A stretch of DNA of 64,000 nucleotides from Polymorphum gilvum SL003B-26A1 (GCF_000192745.1 NC_015259.1:4541001-4605000); one strand, 5' to 3'; positions 37,179 to 46,705 are shown, counted from the stretch's first letter. The notes: generated by a model not told the origin, from the letters alone. Numbers and translations: made by a program.

Positions 37179-38648
37179 ATGTTCCAGTCCGCCACCCTGC
37201 CCCAGAAACTCGACAAGGCCACCTTCGCCGCGCTCGAGCCCGACCTGCGGCGCGACCTGCTGGCCGCCCAGCTGGAGATCATCGAGAAGAAGCCGGTGTC
37301 GACCATCGTGCTGGTCGCCGGTATCGACGGCGCCGGCAAGGGTGCTGCGATCGCCCGGCTCTACGAGTGGATGGACCCGCGCCATCTCCTGTGCAACGCC
37401 TACGGCGAACCGGGCGAAGAGGAGCGGCTACGGCCGCCGTTCTGGCGCTACTGGCGCGATCTGCCGGCCAAGGGCCAGACCGCGATCGTGTTCGGCAGCT
37501 GGTACCAGGCGCCGATGCGGGCGCGAATCGACGGCAGCCTGTCGGTGGACGGCTTCGAACGGCAGATGGCGGCCATCGTCCGCTTCGAGCAGATGCTCGC
37601 CAGCGAGGGCGTTCTGCTGCTGAAGTTCTGGTTCGCGCTGTCGCGCGAGACGCAGAAGAAGCGGCTGAAGGCGCTGAAGGCCAGGGGTGCCACCGCCCGC
37701 CACGTGCTCGACGAATGGACCGGGGTCAAGAACCACGACAAGGCCAGGGCGGTCGCCGAGCAGGTGGCGCTGCACACCAGCACCGCCTTCGCGCCCTGGG
37801 TTGTGCTGCCCTCGGAGGACGCGCAATACCGTGACGCGGCGCTGGCGCAGACGGTAACGGCGGCGATGCGCAAGGCGCTGGACGCGCCCGACGCGCCGCC
37901 TCCCGCCGCGCCGGCGGTGATCGGCGGCGTCAAGCGGATCAGCGCGGTCGACGCGATCGACCTGTCGCCGGCGCTGGCGGAGGACGCCTACGAGGCGGAG
38001 CTTACGCGCTGGCAGGGGCGGCTGGCGGCGCTCGTCGACCGCAAGGCGTTCAGGGACATCGCACTGGTCTGCGCCTTCCAGGGTAACGACGCGGCCGGCA
38101 AGGGCGGCACCATCCGCCGCGTCACGCGCGCGCTCGACCCGCGCTTCTACAAGGTACACCCGATTGCGGCGCCGAGCGACGAGGAACGCGCGCGGCCCTA
38201 CCTGTGGCGGTTCTGGCGGCGCATGCCGCGCAAGGGCCACGTCGCGCTGTTCGACCGCTCCTGGTACGAGCGGGTGCTGGTCGAACGGGTCGAGGGCTTC
38301 GCGCGCGAGGCCGACTGGATGCGCGCCTACAACGAGATCAACGCCTTCGAGGCGGAGCTGACCGATTTCGGCATCGTGCTGTGCAAGTTCTGGCTGGCGG
38401 TGAGCGCCGACGAGCAACTGGCCCGCTTCAAGGCCCGCGAGGAGACCGACTACAAACGCCACAAGCTGACCGACGACGACTGGCGCAACCGGCTGAAGTG
38501 GGACCAGTACGCCGTCGCCGCCGGCGACATGGTCGACCGCACCTCGACCGCCTACGCGCCGTGGACGCTGGTGTCCTCGCAGGACAAGCGCCATGCCCGC
38601 ATCGCCGTGCTGAAGGCGATCTGCAAGCGGCTGGAAAAGGCGCTTTGA
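37179..38648 (+). CDS. pap: Polyphosphate:AMP phosphotransferase (two-domain PPK2)
   Basis: A 489-residue enzyme transferring phosphate from polyphosphate to AMP to form ADP. It has two PPK2 domains in tandem: the N-terminal P-loop VAGIDGAGKGAA (residues ~47-58) and the C-terminal P-loop FQGNDAAGKGG (residues ~302-312), each with a lid-type segment (AKGQTAIVFGSWYQAP; KGHVALFDRSWYERVLVERV). The length matches two-domain PAP (class II PPK2). The N-terminal copy has SWYQAP where the C-terminal has SWYERV, so the C-terminal half is probably the active one. The ribosome site is weak. Divergent from the DedA/PAP2 fusion gene. Confidence 0.93.
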   Translation: MFQSATLPQKLDKATFAALEPDLRRDLLAAQLEIIEKKPVSTIVLVAGIDGAGKGAAIARLYEWMDPRHLLCNAYGEPGEEERLRPPFWRYWRDLPAKGQTAIVFGSWYQAPMRARIDGSLSVDGFERQMAAIVRFEQMLASEGVLLLKFWFALSRETQKKRLKALKARGATARHVLDEWTGVKNHDKARAVAEQVALHTSTAFAPWVVLPSEDAQYRDAALAQTVTAAMRKALDAPDAPPPAAPAVIGGVKRISAVDAIDLSPALAEDAYEAELTRWQGRLAALVDRKAFRDIALVCAFQGNDAAGKGGTIRRVTRALDPRFYKVHPIAAPSDEERARPYLWRFWRRMPRKGHVALFDRSWYERVLVERVEGFAREADWMRAYNEINAFEAELTDFGIVLCKFWLAVSADEQLARFKAREETDYKRHKLTDDDWRNRLKWDQYAVAAGDMVDRTSTAYAPWTLVSSQDKRHARIAVLKAICKRLEKAL

Positions 38649-38710
38649 GCCTGCGGACGCTGCGGTGCGTCCCTCACCCCGGCTGCGGTGCCGAGCGTCG
38701 GCGCCCGGGC

Positions 38711-39460
38711 TCAGGCCGGCGGCTTGAGGATCAGGCCCTGGCCGGTCGGCAGCGACAGGATCGGCACGCCGCGCCCGGCGGCGAAGCCGTCCCACATCCG
38801 CCGCTGGTCGTCGAAGCCGGTCCAGCCGTAGTCGTCGAGCAGCACCACCCCGCCCGGCGTGATCCGGTCCCACAGGGTGCGGATCACCGCCTCTTCCGGT
38901 GCGGCCGAATTGAGGTCCATCGACAGGTAGGCGATCTTCCCGATCGGCTGGCCCTCGAGCGACTGGGGCAGCGTGCCGCGCACCAGCGTCACGTTCGGGA
39001 ACGGCGCGAAGTTGCGCGCCGCGAGCTCGTAGACGCCGCGATAGATCCAGCCGGCCTGGTCGGAGCGCTGCTTCTCCTGGTCCGTCAGCGCGCCTTCCGC
39101 CAGCCCGTCCCAGGTGTCGAACAGCCAGAACCGCTTGGGCACGCGGGCGAAGTCGAGGCTGTGCGCGATGGTCAGCGACAGCAGGCCGAGATAGACCCCG
39201 CATTCGACGAAATCGCCCTCGAGCGCCAGGCCGTGGCGCGCCGCCCAGACGGCGGTATGCGCGCGCCAGCGGATATCGGGCACCTTGCCGCCCCAGCCCT
39301 CGCGGTTGAGCTCGACCGCCGTGTCGAAGGCTTTGCGGAACCCCGGCTCCTCGATGGCGGCCAGAGACTTGCCGCGCAGGCCGAGGCCGTCGGCATAATA
39401 GTCCAGCCGACGCCGACGCTGCCGGTCCTTGCGAAACAGCTTCAGAAAACCCAATGCCAT
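38711..39460 (-). CDS. TylF/MycF-like SAM-dependent methyltransferase
   Basis: A 249-residue protein of the macrocin-O-methyltransferase (TylF) type. The Rossmann-like SAM site is GDFVECGVYLGLLSLTIA, followed by FWLFDTWDGLAEG, and the metal/substrate region is AYLSMDLNSAAPEEAVIRTL with GGVVLLDDYGW. Such enzymes methylate sugar hydroxyls in glycans or natural products. The ATG at 39460 begins MALGFLKLFRKDRQ; longer readings lack support. It is convergent with the PPK2 gene and divergent from the 3,5-epimerase gene (109 bases), opening the surface-glycan region. Confidence 0.85.
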   Translation of the reverse strand: MALGFLKLFRKDRQRRRRLDYYADGLGLRGKSLAAIEEPGFRKAFDTAVELNREGWGGKVPDIRWRAHTAVWAARHGLALEGDFVECGVYLGLLSLTIAHSLDFARVPKRFWLFDTWDGLAEGALTDQEKQRSDQAGWIYRGVYELAARNFAPFPNVTLVRGTLPQSLEGQPIGKIAYLSMDLNSAAPEEAVIRTLWDRITPGGVVLLDDYGWTGFDDQRRMWDGFAAGRGVPILSLPTGQGLILKPPA

Positions 39461-39569
39461 CGTTTCAACCTGTACCCTCGCCGAGCGGAATTGACTACAC
39501 AGGGGCAGCCAGCGGGTCTTGCCGGATTTGCGCCGCGCCCGCAACCATCATCGCAGCGACGGAACCGCC

Positions 39570-40109
39570 ATGGACTTCCTGAAAACCGAACTCGACCCGG
39601 TCGTCGAGATCCGCCTCTCGCCCCGCCGCGACGACCGCGGCGCCTTCACGCGCCTTTTCTGCGCCGAGGAGTTCCGCGCGGCGGGCCTCGCCTTCGCGCT
39701 TGCCCAGAGCAACCTGTCGGAAAGCCGGCACCGCCACACCCTGCGCGGCATGCATTTCCAGTACCGCGAGGCGGCGGAGACCAAGATCGTCTTCCCGATC
39801 ACCGGGCGCATCTTCGACGTCGCGCTCGACCTGCGCGCCGGCAGCCCGAGCTTCGGCCGCTGGGTCGGCCGGGAACTGTCGGCCGACCGGCGCAACGCGC
39901 TGGTGATTCCCAAGGGCTTCGCCCATGGCTTCCTGACGCTCGAACCAGACACCCACGTCATGTACCTGGTCGACGCGCCCTACAACGGCGCCACGGAAGG
40001 CGGCGTGCGCTGGGACGACCCGCAGTTCGCCATCGACTGGCCGCACGAACCGGCGGTGATTTCCGACCGCGACCGCGCCCATCCGGACTTTTCCGGCAGC
40101 GCGCTCTGA
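39570..40109 (+). CDS. dTDP-4-dehydrorhamnose 3,5-epimerase family protein
   Basis: A 179-residue RmlC-like cupin. The catalytic histidine is His62 in LRGMHFQ, with the general-acid region YLVDAPYNGATEGGVRWDDP carrying Tyr138. The motif IPKGFAHGFLTL is also diagnostic. With rfbF and rfbG farther along, and no dTDP-glucose synthesis genes in the window, its substrate could be a CDP-4-keto-6-deoxy sugar rather than the dTDP form. ATG at 39570 is chosen over an upstream reading to 39519. Divergent from the TylF-like gene. Confidence 0.88.
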   Translation: MDFLKTELDPVVEIRLSPRRDDRGAFTRLFCAEEFRAAGLAFALAQSNLSESRHRHTLRGMHFQYREAAETKIVFPITGRIFDVALDLRAGSPSFGRWVGRELSADRRNALVIPKGFAHGFLTLEPDTHVMYLVDAPYNGATEGGVRWDDPQFAIDWPHEPAVISDRDRAHPDFSGSAL

Positions 40110-40124
40110 ACCCGCCGCCGGCGA

Positions 40125-40916
40125 TCAGGCCTTGTCGGGTCGCTCGAAGGCCCAGATGTTGCCGATCGAGCACATGTGCAGGTGGTCGAGCCCGGCCTCC
40201 AGGAATGCGCGCATGATGGTCGAGGCGGCCGCGTCGTCGACGACGTCGCCATGGACCTGGATCATCACCGCGCGCACGCCGGACAGGTCGATCAGCGGCA
40301 CGATGTCGGTCTCCGTGCCCTCGACGTCGATCAGCAGCACGCTCGGGCGCACCTCGGCCATGACGGTGCGGATGTCGTCGCAGGGCACGGCGATCCGCGC
40401 CATGCCGGTCTCGCCGCGTGTCGTGCTGGTGCTCGACGAGATCGCGTCGTCGGCGACGAAGAAGTCGATGGTGCCGTCGGCCTTGCCGATCGCGCGCGCC
40501 CGAACGTCGGCGGTAACGCCGTTGAGGGCGAGGTTGCGGCGGATCAGCTCGGCGTTGCGCGGCACCGCCTCGAAGGAGATCACCGCGTCGCCGCCGCAGC
40601 GGCTCGCCGCCAGCACTGTGACCAGCCCGAGCCCGGCGCCAAGCTCCAGCACCCGGTCGCCGGGGCGCATCAGAGCGTCGGCGACGACGAACTTGCTCAT
40701 CTCGTAGACGCCCCGGTAGACCTGCGAGCGCACGCGGGCGTTCATCACCGCGTCGTCGACCGCAAGCCGGAACCCGGCGATCGGCACCTGCCGCTGCCGC
40801 GTCAGCTTGCGCCACGCCTCGACGAGCGGCGAGGCCCGGAAGCGCTTCGCCTTCAGCCTCAGCATCTTCGCCGCCACGGCCGGTCCCGGCGCCGCGCTCC
40901 TCGTGTCTGTATCCAT
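40125..40916 (-). CDS. FkbM family SAM-dependent methyltransferase
   Basis: A 263-residue class I methyltransferase. The SAM motif is RVLELGAGLGLVTVLAASRC, followed by ISFEAVPRNAELIRRNLALNG. The FkbM-type mid-domain (VLLIDVEGTETDIVPLI) carries the D-V-E-G motif. FkbM proteins O-methylate sugars or polyketide hydroxyls. The ATG at 40916 gives MDTDTRSAAPGPAVAAKML. It is convergent with the epimerase gene (15 bases) and forms the edge of this glycan block. Confidence 0.88.
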   Translation of the reverse strand: MDTDTRSAAPGPAVAAKMLRLKAKRFRASPLVEAWRKLTRQRQVPIAGFRLAVDDAVMNARVRSQVYRGVYEMSKFVVADALMRPGDRVLELGAGLGLVTVLAASRCGGDAVISFEAVPRNAELIRRNLALNGVTADVRARAIGKADGTIDFFVADDAISSSTSTTRGETGMARIAVPCDDIRTVMAEVRPSVLLIDVEGTETDIVPLIDLSGVRAVMIQVHGDVVDDAAASTIMRAFLEAGLDHLHMCSIGNIWAFERPDKA

Positions 40917-40968
40917 GCGATCCCCGATCCAGCGGGCGGCGGGCAGGCCGTCCCGTCGGAGCCGATGC

Positions 40969-41928
40969 TTACCCGCCGCGCGCGTCCTTCGCAACCGGCG
41001 CCTGCCCGCGTCCGGACGCGTCGGGGCGGACCAGGCGGATGCGGCCGGGCAGCACGCGGATGTCCAGCCGCTCCGCGTGAAGCGGCTCGCCGTCCAGGTT
41101 GACCTGGATCGGCCGCTCCGTCTCGATCTCGATCCTTGCGGCCCGGCGCATGACCAGATGCGCGCGCAGCGCCTCCGCACCGGTCTCCAGGAAGCCTTGA
41201 ACCAGCTGGCCGACGTCGCCGCGCTCCGGTTCCGGCACCACGATCAGGTCCAGAAGGCCGTCGTCGAGCTCGGCATCCGGGCTCAGCGGCACGCCGCCGC
41301 CGGCGCGCCGGCCATTGCCGACGGCAAGCGCCACGAAGCGGCCCCGCCAGCCGTCTTCTCCGTCGACGCGGATGTGCGCCGCAACCGCCTCGATCGCGCC
41401 GACCTTGTTGAGCCCGGTCAGCAGGTAGGCGGCGCCACCGATCAGACGCTTCAGCGTCGGATCGGTTTCGGTCGTCACCTCCGCGCCGAAGCCGCCGCTG
41501 ACGACGTTGACGAACACCTGGCCGTTGACCGTGCCGACATCGGTCGGCCGCGCCTGTCCCGTCGCCGCCAGCGTCAGGCAGGCGGTCGGATCCTCGACCG
41601 GCAGGCCGAGGCCATGGGCGAAGTCGTTGGCGGTGCCGAGCGGCAGCAGGGCGAAGGCGAAGGGCGGGCGATCCTCTCCGGCCACCTCCAGCACGGACGA
41701 TACGACCTCGTTCAGTGTGCCGTCGCCGCCGCCGGCGACGAGCACGTCGATCGCCTCGTCGTCGGCCAGCGCCTCGCGGGCGAGCCGCTGCGTGTCGCCC
41801 TCCTCCCAGGTCACCCGCACCGACACGGCGTGGCCGAGGCCGCGCACCGCCTCGACTGCCGCGCGCACCTCGTCGCGGGCCGCCGCCTTGCCGTGCAGGA
41901 TCAGGCGCAGGCGCCTCGTTTCGCTCAT
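40969..41928 (-). CDS. YegS/DgkB-type diacylglycerol (lipid) kinase
   Basis: A 319-residue soluble lipid kinase. The nucleotide-binding signature is VLVAGGGDGTLNEVVSSVL, followed by PFAFALLPLGTANDFAHGLGLP. The C-terminal beta-sandwich contains VNVVSGGFGAEVTTETD and DGLLDLIVVPEPERG. Members phosphorylate diacylglycerol, phosphatidylglycerol or similar lipids. The ATG at 41928 begins MSETRRLRLILHGK. It lies in the same direction as the adjacent LysR gene (19-base gap), which suggests cotranscription; the functional link is unclear. Confidence 0.92.
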   Translation of the reverse strand: MSETRRLRLILHGKAAARDEVRAAVEAVRGLGHAVSVRVTWEEGDTQRLAREALADDEAIDVLVAGGGDGTLNEVVSSVLEVAGEDRPPFAFALLPLGTANDFAHGLGLPVEDPTACLTLAATGQARPTDVGTVNGQVFVNVVSGGFGAEVTTETDPTLKRLIGGAAYLLTGLNKVGAIEAVAAHIRVDGEDGWRGRFVALAVGNGRRAGGGVPLSPDAELDDGLLDLIVVPEPERGDVGQLVQGFLETGAEALRAHLVMRRAARIEIETERPIQVNLDGEPLHAERLDIRVLPGRIRLVRPDASGRGQAPVAKDARGG

Positions 41929-41947
41929 CTGTCGTCCTCCGCCGCCG

Positions 41948-42871
41948 CTATCCCGGCAGCATGGTTTCGCGTCCGATCCGCGCCGCGCGCGCCTCCTCCA
42001 GCAGCCAGGCGCGGAAGGTGGCGACCACCGGCCGCAGCGTCCGCCGCTCCGGATAGACGAAGTGGTAGGCGGAGCGCCCCGTCAGCGATGTGTCGAACAG
42101 TCTAACCAGCTTGCCGGCGGCGAGTTCCTCCTCGACGAACAGCCGCGGCATGAGGGCCGCGCCGAGGTGATGCGCGGCGGCCTCCGCGATCATGCCGAAC
42201 TGGTCGAAGCGCTGTCCCTGATAGGCAGCCTCGGTGTCGACGCCGGCCGCCTCGAACCACTGCCGCCAGGCGAGCGGCCGGGTCGCGAGCTGAAGCCGCG
42301 GCACGCGCAGCAGGTCCGCCGGCGCGCGGATCGAGTGCCGATCGCGGAACGCGCGCGAGGCGACAACGATGGAATCCTCGGGAAACAGCGGCTCGGCGAT
42401 GGCGCCCGCCCACACCGGATCGCCGTGGTGGATCGCGCCGTCGAACGGCTCGGCGTCGAAGTCGAACGGCCGCAGGCGGACGCTGAGGTTGAGCCCGGCG
42501 CTCGGGTAGCGGCGCAGGAATTCGGCCAGCCGCGGCGCCAGCCAGCGCGTGCCGAAGGTCGGCAGCACGGCGAGGTTCAGCACGTCGGCGCTGCCGGCGA
42601 AAGACATCACCTGGCGGGTCGCGTCGGAGATCTGCGCCAGCGCGCCGCGCACCTCGTGCAGGTAGAGCCGGCCGGCGTCGGTCAAGACGATGCGCTGGCG
42701 CACCCGGCGGAACAATTCGACGCCGAGCCGCTCCTCCAACTGGCGCACCTGCTTGGACACGGCGCCCTGGGTCAGGTGCAGTTCCTCGGCCGCGCGGGTG
42801 AAGCTGGCGTGCCGGGCGGCGCTCTCGAAGGCCAGCAGCGCCTCCGCCGGCGGAAGGAAGGCTCGTTTCAT
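41948..42871 (-). CDS. LysR-family regulator of glutaryl-CoA dehydrogenase (GcdR/GcvA type)
   Basis: About 307 residues from the ATG at 42871 (MKRAFLPPAEALLAFESAARHASFTRAAEEL). The winged HTH includes LHLTQGAVSKQVRQLEERLG, and the effector domain follows (VLNLAVLPTFGTRWLAPRLAEFLRRYP). It is divergent from gcdH, the usual location of GcdR, so it probably controls that gene in response to glutaryl-CoA or glutarate. A start at 42907 is possible, but it would lie inside the palindromic operator, so the shorter form is preferred. Confidence 0.88.
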   Translation of the reverse strand: MKRAFLPPAEALLAFESAARHASFTRAAEELHLTQGAVSKQVRQLEERLGVELFRRVRQRIVLTDAGRLYLHEVRGALAQISDATRQVMSFAGSADVLNLAVLPTFGTRWLAPRLAEFLRRYPSAGLNLSVRLRPFDFDAEPFDGAIHHGDPVWAGAIAEPLFPEDSIVVASRAFRDRHSIRAPADLLRVPRLQLATRPLAWRQWFEAAGVDTEAAYQGQRFDQFGMIAEAAAHHLGAALMPRLFVEEELAAGKLVRLFDTSLTGRSAYHFVYPERRTLRPVVATFRAWLLEEARAARIGRETMLPG

Positions 42872-42903
42872 GATCGCGAAAACTCGGCGGTTGTCCTCGA
42901 AGG

Positions 42904-42922
42904 TCATTCCGTGATGGAATGA
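42904..42922. promoter_or_regulatory. LysR-type operator between the regulator and gcdH
   Basis: TCATTCC-N5-GGAATGA is a perfect inverted repeat at 42904-42922 (9 of 10 paired if extended to 42901-42925). It fits the dyad form (T-N11-A type) of LysR-type recognition sites and lies in the divergent intergenic region. Confidence 0.65.
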
Positions 42923-43034
42923 ACTTGAGAAAACATATCCCTTTTCCGCGCGCCCGTCAGCCGGCACACTCTCGCCACGTTCGACCGCCCGGGCCGCACC
43001 CGGCGCCGGCGTCACCCGAGACCAGGAGGAACCC

Positions 43035-44246
43035 ATGAGCGCTCATGCCAAATCGTCCCCCGCCGGCGGCGGCACCTTCGACTGGGAAGACCCGTTCCTG
43101 CTGCGCGAGCAGCTGACCGAGGACGAGCTTCTGATCATGGAGACGGCGCGCTCCTACGCCCAGGACAAGCTGATGCCGCGCGTCCTGGAGGCCTACCGCG
43201 AGGAGAAGACCGACCGCGCCATCTTCGCCGAGATGGGCGAACTCGGCCTGCTCGGCGTCACCCTGCCGGAGGACTACGGCTGCGCTGGCGCGTCCTATGT
43301 CGCCTATGGCCTCGTCGCCCGCGAGATCGAGCGCGTCGACAGCGGCTACCGCTCGATGAACTCGGTGCAGTCCTCGCTGGTCATGTATCCGATCTACGCC
43401 TACGGCTCGGAGGAACAGCGCAAGAAGTATCTGCCCAGGCTCGCCAGCGGCGAGTTCGTCGGCTGCTTCGGCCTGACCGAGCCGGACGCCGGCTCCGACC
43501 CGGCCGGCATGCGCACCCGCGCCGAGAAGATCGACGGCGGCTACCGGCTCAAGGGGTCCAAAATGTGGATCTCCAACTCGCCGATCGCCGATGTCTTCGT
43601 CGTCTGGGCGAAGTCCGAGGCCCATGACGGCGCCATCCGCGGCTTCGTGCTCGAAAAGGGCATGAAGGGTCTGTCGGCGCCCAAGATCGGCGGCAAGCTT
43701 TCCTTGCGCGCCTCGATCACCGGCGAGATCGTCATGGACGGCGTCGAGGTGTCAGAGGACGCGCTGCTGCCCAACGTCTCGGGCCTCAAGGGTCCATTCG
43801 GCTGCCTCAACCGCGCCCGCTACGGGATTTCCTGGGGCGCCATGGGCGCGGCCGAGGACTGCTGGCACCGCGCCCGCCAGTACGGCCTCGACCGCAAGCA
43901 GTTCGGCCGCCCGCTGGCCCAGACCCAGCTGTTCCAGAAGAAGCTCGCCGACATGCAGACCGAGATCGCCCTCGGCCTGCAGGCCTCGCTGCGCGTCGGC
44001 CGGCTGTTCGACGAGGGCAAGGTCGCGCCCGAGATGATCTCCATCGTCAAGCGCAACAATTGCGGCAAGGCGCTCGACGTCGCCCGCCAAGCGCGCGACA
44101 TGCACGGAGGCAACGGCATCCAGGAGGAATACCACGTCATGCGCCACGCGCAGAACCTGGAGACGGTCAACACCTACGAGGGCACCCACGACGTCCACGC
44201 CCTCATCCTCGGCCGCGCCCAGACCAACCTGCAGGCGTTTTTCTGA
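43035..44246 (+). CDS. gcdH: Glutaryl-CoA dehydrogenase
   Basis: FAD enzyme that oxidises and decarboxylates glutaryl-CoA to crotonyl-CoA in lysine/tryptophan and glutarate breakdown; 403 residues. The acyl-CoA dehydrogenase domains show [39 protein letters not shown] and [20 protein letters not shown]. The catalytic base is in [15 protein letters not shown] near residue 382. The N-terminus ([17 protein letters not shown]) is the usual GcdH form. GAGGAAC precedes the ATG. It is divergent from its likely LysR regulator. Confidence 0.97.
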   Translation: MSAHAKSSPAGGGTFDWEDPFLLREQLTEDELLIMETARSYAQDKLMPRVLEAYREEKTDRAIFAEMGELGLLGVTLPEDYGCAGASYVAYGLVAREIERVDSGYRSMNSVQSSLVMYPIYAYGSEEQRKKYLPRLASGEFVGCFGLTEPDAGSDPAGMRTRAEKIDGGYRLKGSKMWISNSPIADVFVVWAKSEAHDGAIRGFVLEKGMKGLSAPKIGGKLSLRASITGEIVMDGVEVSEDALLPNVSGLKGPFGCLNRARYGISWGAMGAAEDCWHRARQYGLDRKQFGRPLAQTQLFQKKLADMQTEIALGLQASLRVGRLFDEGKVAPEMISIVKRNNCGKALDVARQARDMHGGNGIQEEYHVMRHAQNLETVNTYEGTHDVHALILGRAQTNLQAFF

Positions 44247-44407
44247 TGCCGTCCGGCGGGGCGGGTGCATGACGCACCCGTCCCGCTGCAGGGCAGGGAC
44301 ATCCGCCGTCAGAGGCGCTGCGGCTCGCCCTCTCGCCTTGACGCGACGTGTCTGTGCAGGAGGCAGCGGCAGGGCGGTACCGGATCGTCCGGCCTTGCGA
44401 GCGGTCT

Positions 44408-45259
44408 TCAGCGGATCATCATGTCCGGCAGCGGCCCCAGCAGCTCGCGCGCCGGTGCCGCCGCCTCGCCGCGGGCCCAGCCGATCAGCGCGAGCAGGGT
44501 CTGGCGCAGGGCGGCCTTGAGGCGGCGCGCCTTCTCCTTGTCGGGCTCGAACGGTGGCGTCTCGTGCTTCAGGTAGGCGCGCTGGGCGATGGTCAGCGCC
44601 GCGGCATGGATGCCTTCCTGCGGCCGGCCGTAGCTGCGCACGATCCAGCCGCCGGGAAACAGGTCGTTCTCGGCGTGGCTGGCGCCGGGCAGGTCGTGGC
44701 CGGTGTCGGCGAGGATCGCGGCCACGTCCTCGTGGCAGCTCCGGCCGTGCCGGGTGCCAACGGTGAACAGCGGCAGCTCACCGTCGAACACGCCCTTGAT
44801 GCGCGAGCGCATCGACTGCGCGTCGAGCACGACGATGCGCCGGTGCATGGCGCGCAGCCGCGCGACCTGCTGCGCCAGGGCGTCGTGATAGGGGGCGTGG
44901 AACAGGCGGCGGCGTTCCTCGATCTCGACCGGGCCGGGATCCTCCTCGGGCTGGTACAGCCGCTTACCGTCCAGCGTCTCCAGCGCGCACAGTGCCGGCG
45001 CCAGGCCGCCGTCCGGCGCGGATGCCGAGGCGGGGTCGGCGTCGACGTCGATGACCAGCGGCGACACCGGCGTGCGCACCACGGTCACGTCCATGTCGGC
45101 GGCGAATTCGAACAGGCTGTCGACGTGCCAGGCGAGGTCGGTCTGCAGGCGCCCGGTCGCGGTCATCCGCCGCTCGATCGCGGGCGGAATCCGGCTACCC
45201 GAGTGGGGGATCGACAACAGCAGGGGCGCAGTCCGCTCTTGAACCACAATCATCCGCAT
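44408..45259 (-). CDS. N-formylglutamate amidohydrolase (HutG type)
   Basis: A 283-residue zinc hydrolase. LLLSIPHSGSRIPPAIE is the first conserved block. Metal-ligand and catalytic regions are DLAWHVDSLFEFAADM, FHAPYHDALAQQV, VVLDAQSMRSRIKG, and LPGASHAENDLFPGGWIV. The enzyme removes the formyl group from N-formylglutamate or related amides, as in one route of histidine degradation. No other hut genes are in the window, so its substrate may be another N-formyl compound. ATG at 45259 (or 45253) is chosen; the frame continues upstream but is not family-like. Divergent from the aminotransferase gene. Confidence 0.88.
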   Translation of the reverse strand: MRMIVVQERTAPLLLSIPHSGSRIPPAIERRMTATGRLQTDLAWHVDSLFEFAADMDVTVVRTPVSPLVIDVDADPASASAPDGGLAPALCALETLDGKRLYQPEEDPGPVEIEERRRLFHAPYHDALAQQVARLRAMHRRIVVLDAQSMRSRIKGVFDGELPLFTVGTRHGRSCHEDVAAILADTGHDLPGASHAENDLFPGGWIVRSYGRPQEGIHAAALTIAQRAYLKHETPPFEPDKEKARRLKAALRQTLLALIGWARGEAAAPARELLGPLPDMMIR

Positions 45260-45502
45260 CAGCCCATGATAACGCAACGGCAGTGTTGTCCGGTCCGGCG
45301 CCGCTGGCAAGGGCCGCAGGGCGCCGCAGCCGAATCGCACGATTGCACCGCACAGTGCCCGCCCCGGCGCCGGCCGGCCACCGGCCGTGCGGGCGAATCC
45401 CCAGGAAAGCGCCGACGGGACGCATTGTCGGCGCCGGTTGCGGGCGATATAGATCGGCTCGACGCCCCGCCCGCCGATCGCCTCTCCGAAAGGTCGCTCT
45501 TC

Positions 45503-46684
45503 ATGACGCTGCGCAACGGCAAGGAATTCCTGATGATCCCCGGTCCGACCAACGTGCCGGACGAGGTGCTGCGCGCCATGCACCGGCCCGCGGTCGACAT
45601 CTACGAGGGGCCGCTGGTGCGCACCACCGACGAATGCCTCGACGGCCTGCGCCGGCTGTTCCGCACCGCCGGCCGCCCCTACATCTACGCCGCCAACGGC
45701 CACGGCGCCTGGGATGCGGCGTTGACCAACACCCTGTCGCGCGGCGACACGGTGCTGGTGCTGGAATCGGGGCGCTTCGCGGTCGGCTGGGGCGAGGCCG
45801 CCACCCTCGCCGGCCTCGACGTCGAGGTGCTGCCCGGTGACTGGCGCCGGCCGGTCGATCCGGCCGCCGTCGAGCGCCGGCTGAAGGCGGACGCCGCCGG
45901 CGCCATCAAGGCCATCCTGGTCGTGCAGGTCGACACCGCCTCGGGCGCGCTCAACGACATCGCCGCCATCCGCGCCGCCATCGACGCCGCCGGCCACGGC
46001 GCCCTCCTGATGGTCGACACCATCGCCTCGCTCGGCTGCGTGCCGTTCGAGATGGACGCCTGGGGCGTCGACCTCGCCCTCACCGGTTCCCAGAAGGGCC
46101 TGATGACGCCGCCGGGCCTGTCCTTCGTCGCCGCCGGCGAACGCGCGCTGGCCGCGCACCGCACGGCGGACCTGCGCATCAGCTACATGGACTGGACCTT
46201 CCGCGACGGTCCCGAACACTACCAGAAATACTGCGGCACGCCGCCCGAGCACCTGCTGTTCGGCTTCCGCAAGGCGATCGAACTGATCGACGCTGAGGGC
46301 CTTGCCAACGTCTGGCGCCGCCACGCGCTGCTGGCCGAAGCGACACGCCGCGCCGTCGCGGTCTGGGCGCAGGCGGGCGCTCTCGACTTCAACATCGTCG
46401 AGCCGTCGGCGCGCGCCGACAGCGTCACCGTGATCCGTTTCGACGGTGCCGATCCGGCGCCCTTGCGCGCCTTCGCCAGGGAGGTTTGCGGCGTCACCGT
46501 CGGCGGCACCATCGGCGCGCTGTCGGGCCAAGGCATCCGCATCGGCCACATGGGCCACGTCAACGCGGTCATGCTGCTCGGCACCCTGTCGGCGCTCGAA
46601 CTCGGCCTGAAGACGCTCGGCATTCCCTACGGCGCCGGCGGCGTGCAGGCGGCCATCGACCACCTGGCCGGCGCGCTCGGCTAG
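45503..46684 (+). CDS. Class V aminotransferase (serine/alanine-glyoxylate type)
   Basis: A 393-residue PLP enzyme. Family blocks are FLMIPGPTNVPDEVLRAMHRPAVD, IYAANGHGAWDAALTNTL, and the PLP lysine K198 in LALTGSQKGLMTPPGLSF. It resembles alanine-glyoxylate/serine-glyoxylate aminotransferases, but substrate is not fixed by sequence. ATG at 45503 fits the family start (MTLRNGKEFLMIPGP). It lies between N-formylglutamate amidohydrolase and the CDP-glucose genes and may be an independent catabolic gene. Confidence 0.9.
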   Translation: MTLRNGKEFLMIPGPTNVPDEVLRAMHRPAVDIYEGPLVRTTDECLDGLRRLFRTAGRPYIYAANGHGAWDAALTNTLSRGDTVLVLESGRFAVGWGEAATLAGLDVEVLPGDWRRPVDPAAVERRLKADAAGAIKAILVVQVDTASGALNDIAAIRAAIDAAGHGALLMVDTIASLGCVPFEMDAWGVDLALTGSQKGLMTPPGLSFVAAGERALAAHRTADLRISYMDWTFRDGPEHYQKYCGTPPEHLLFGFRKAIELIDAEGLANVWRRHALLAEATRRAVAVWAQAGALDFNIVEPSARADSVTVIRFDGADPAPLRAFAREVCGVTVGGTIGALSGQGIRIGHMGHVNAVMLLGTLSALELGLKTLGIPYGAGGVQAAIDHLAGALG

Positions 46685-46705
46685 CGGGGAGGGGGTGGCG
46701 GGGCG

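Noticed and set aside
44348-45502. In-frame upstream extension of the class V aminotransferase
   Set aside because: The added ~385 residues are antisense to N-formylglutamate amidohydrolase and have no family similarity; the ATG at 45503 starts the normal protein.
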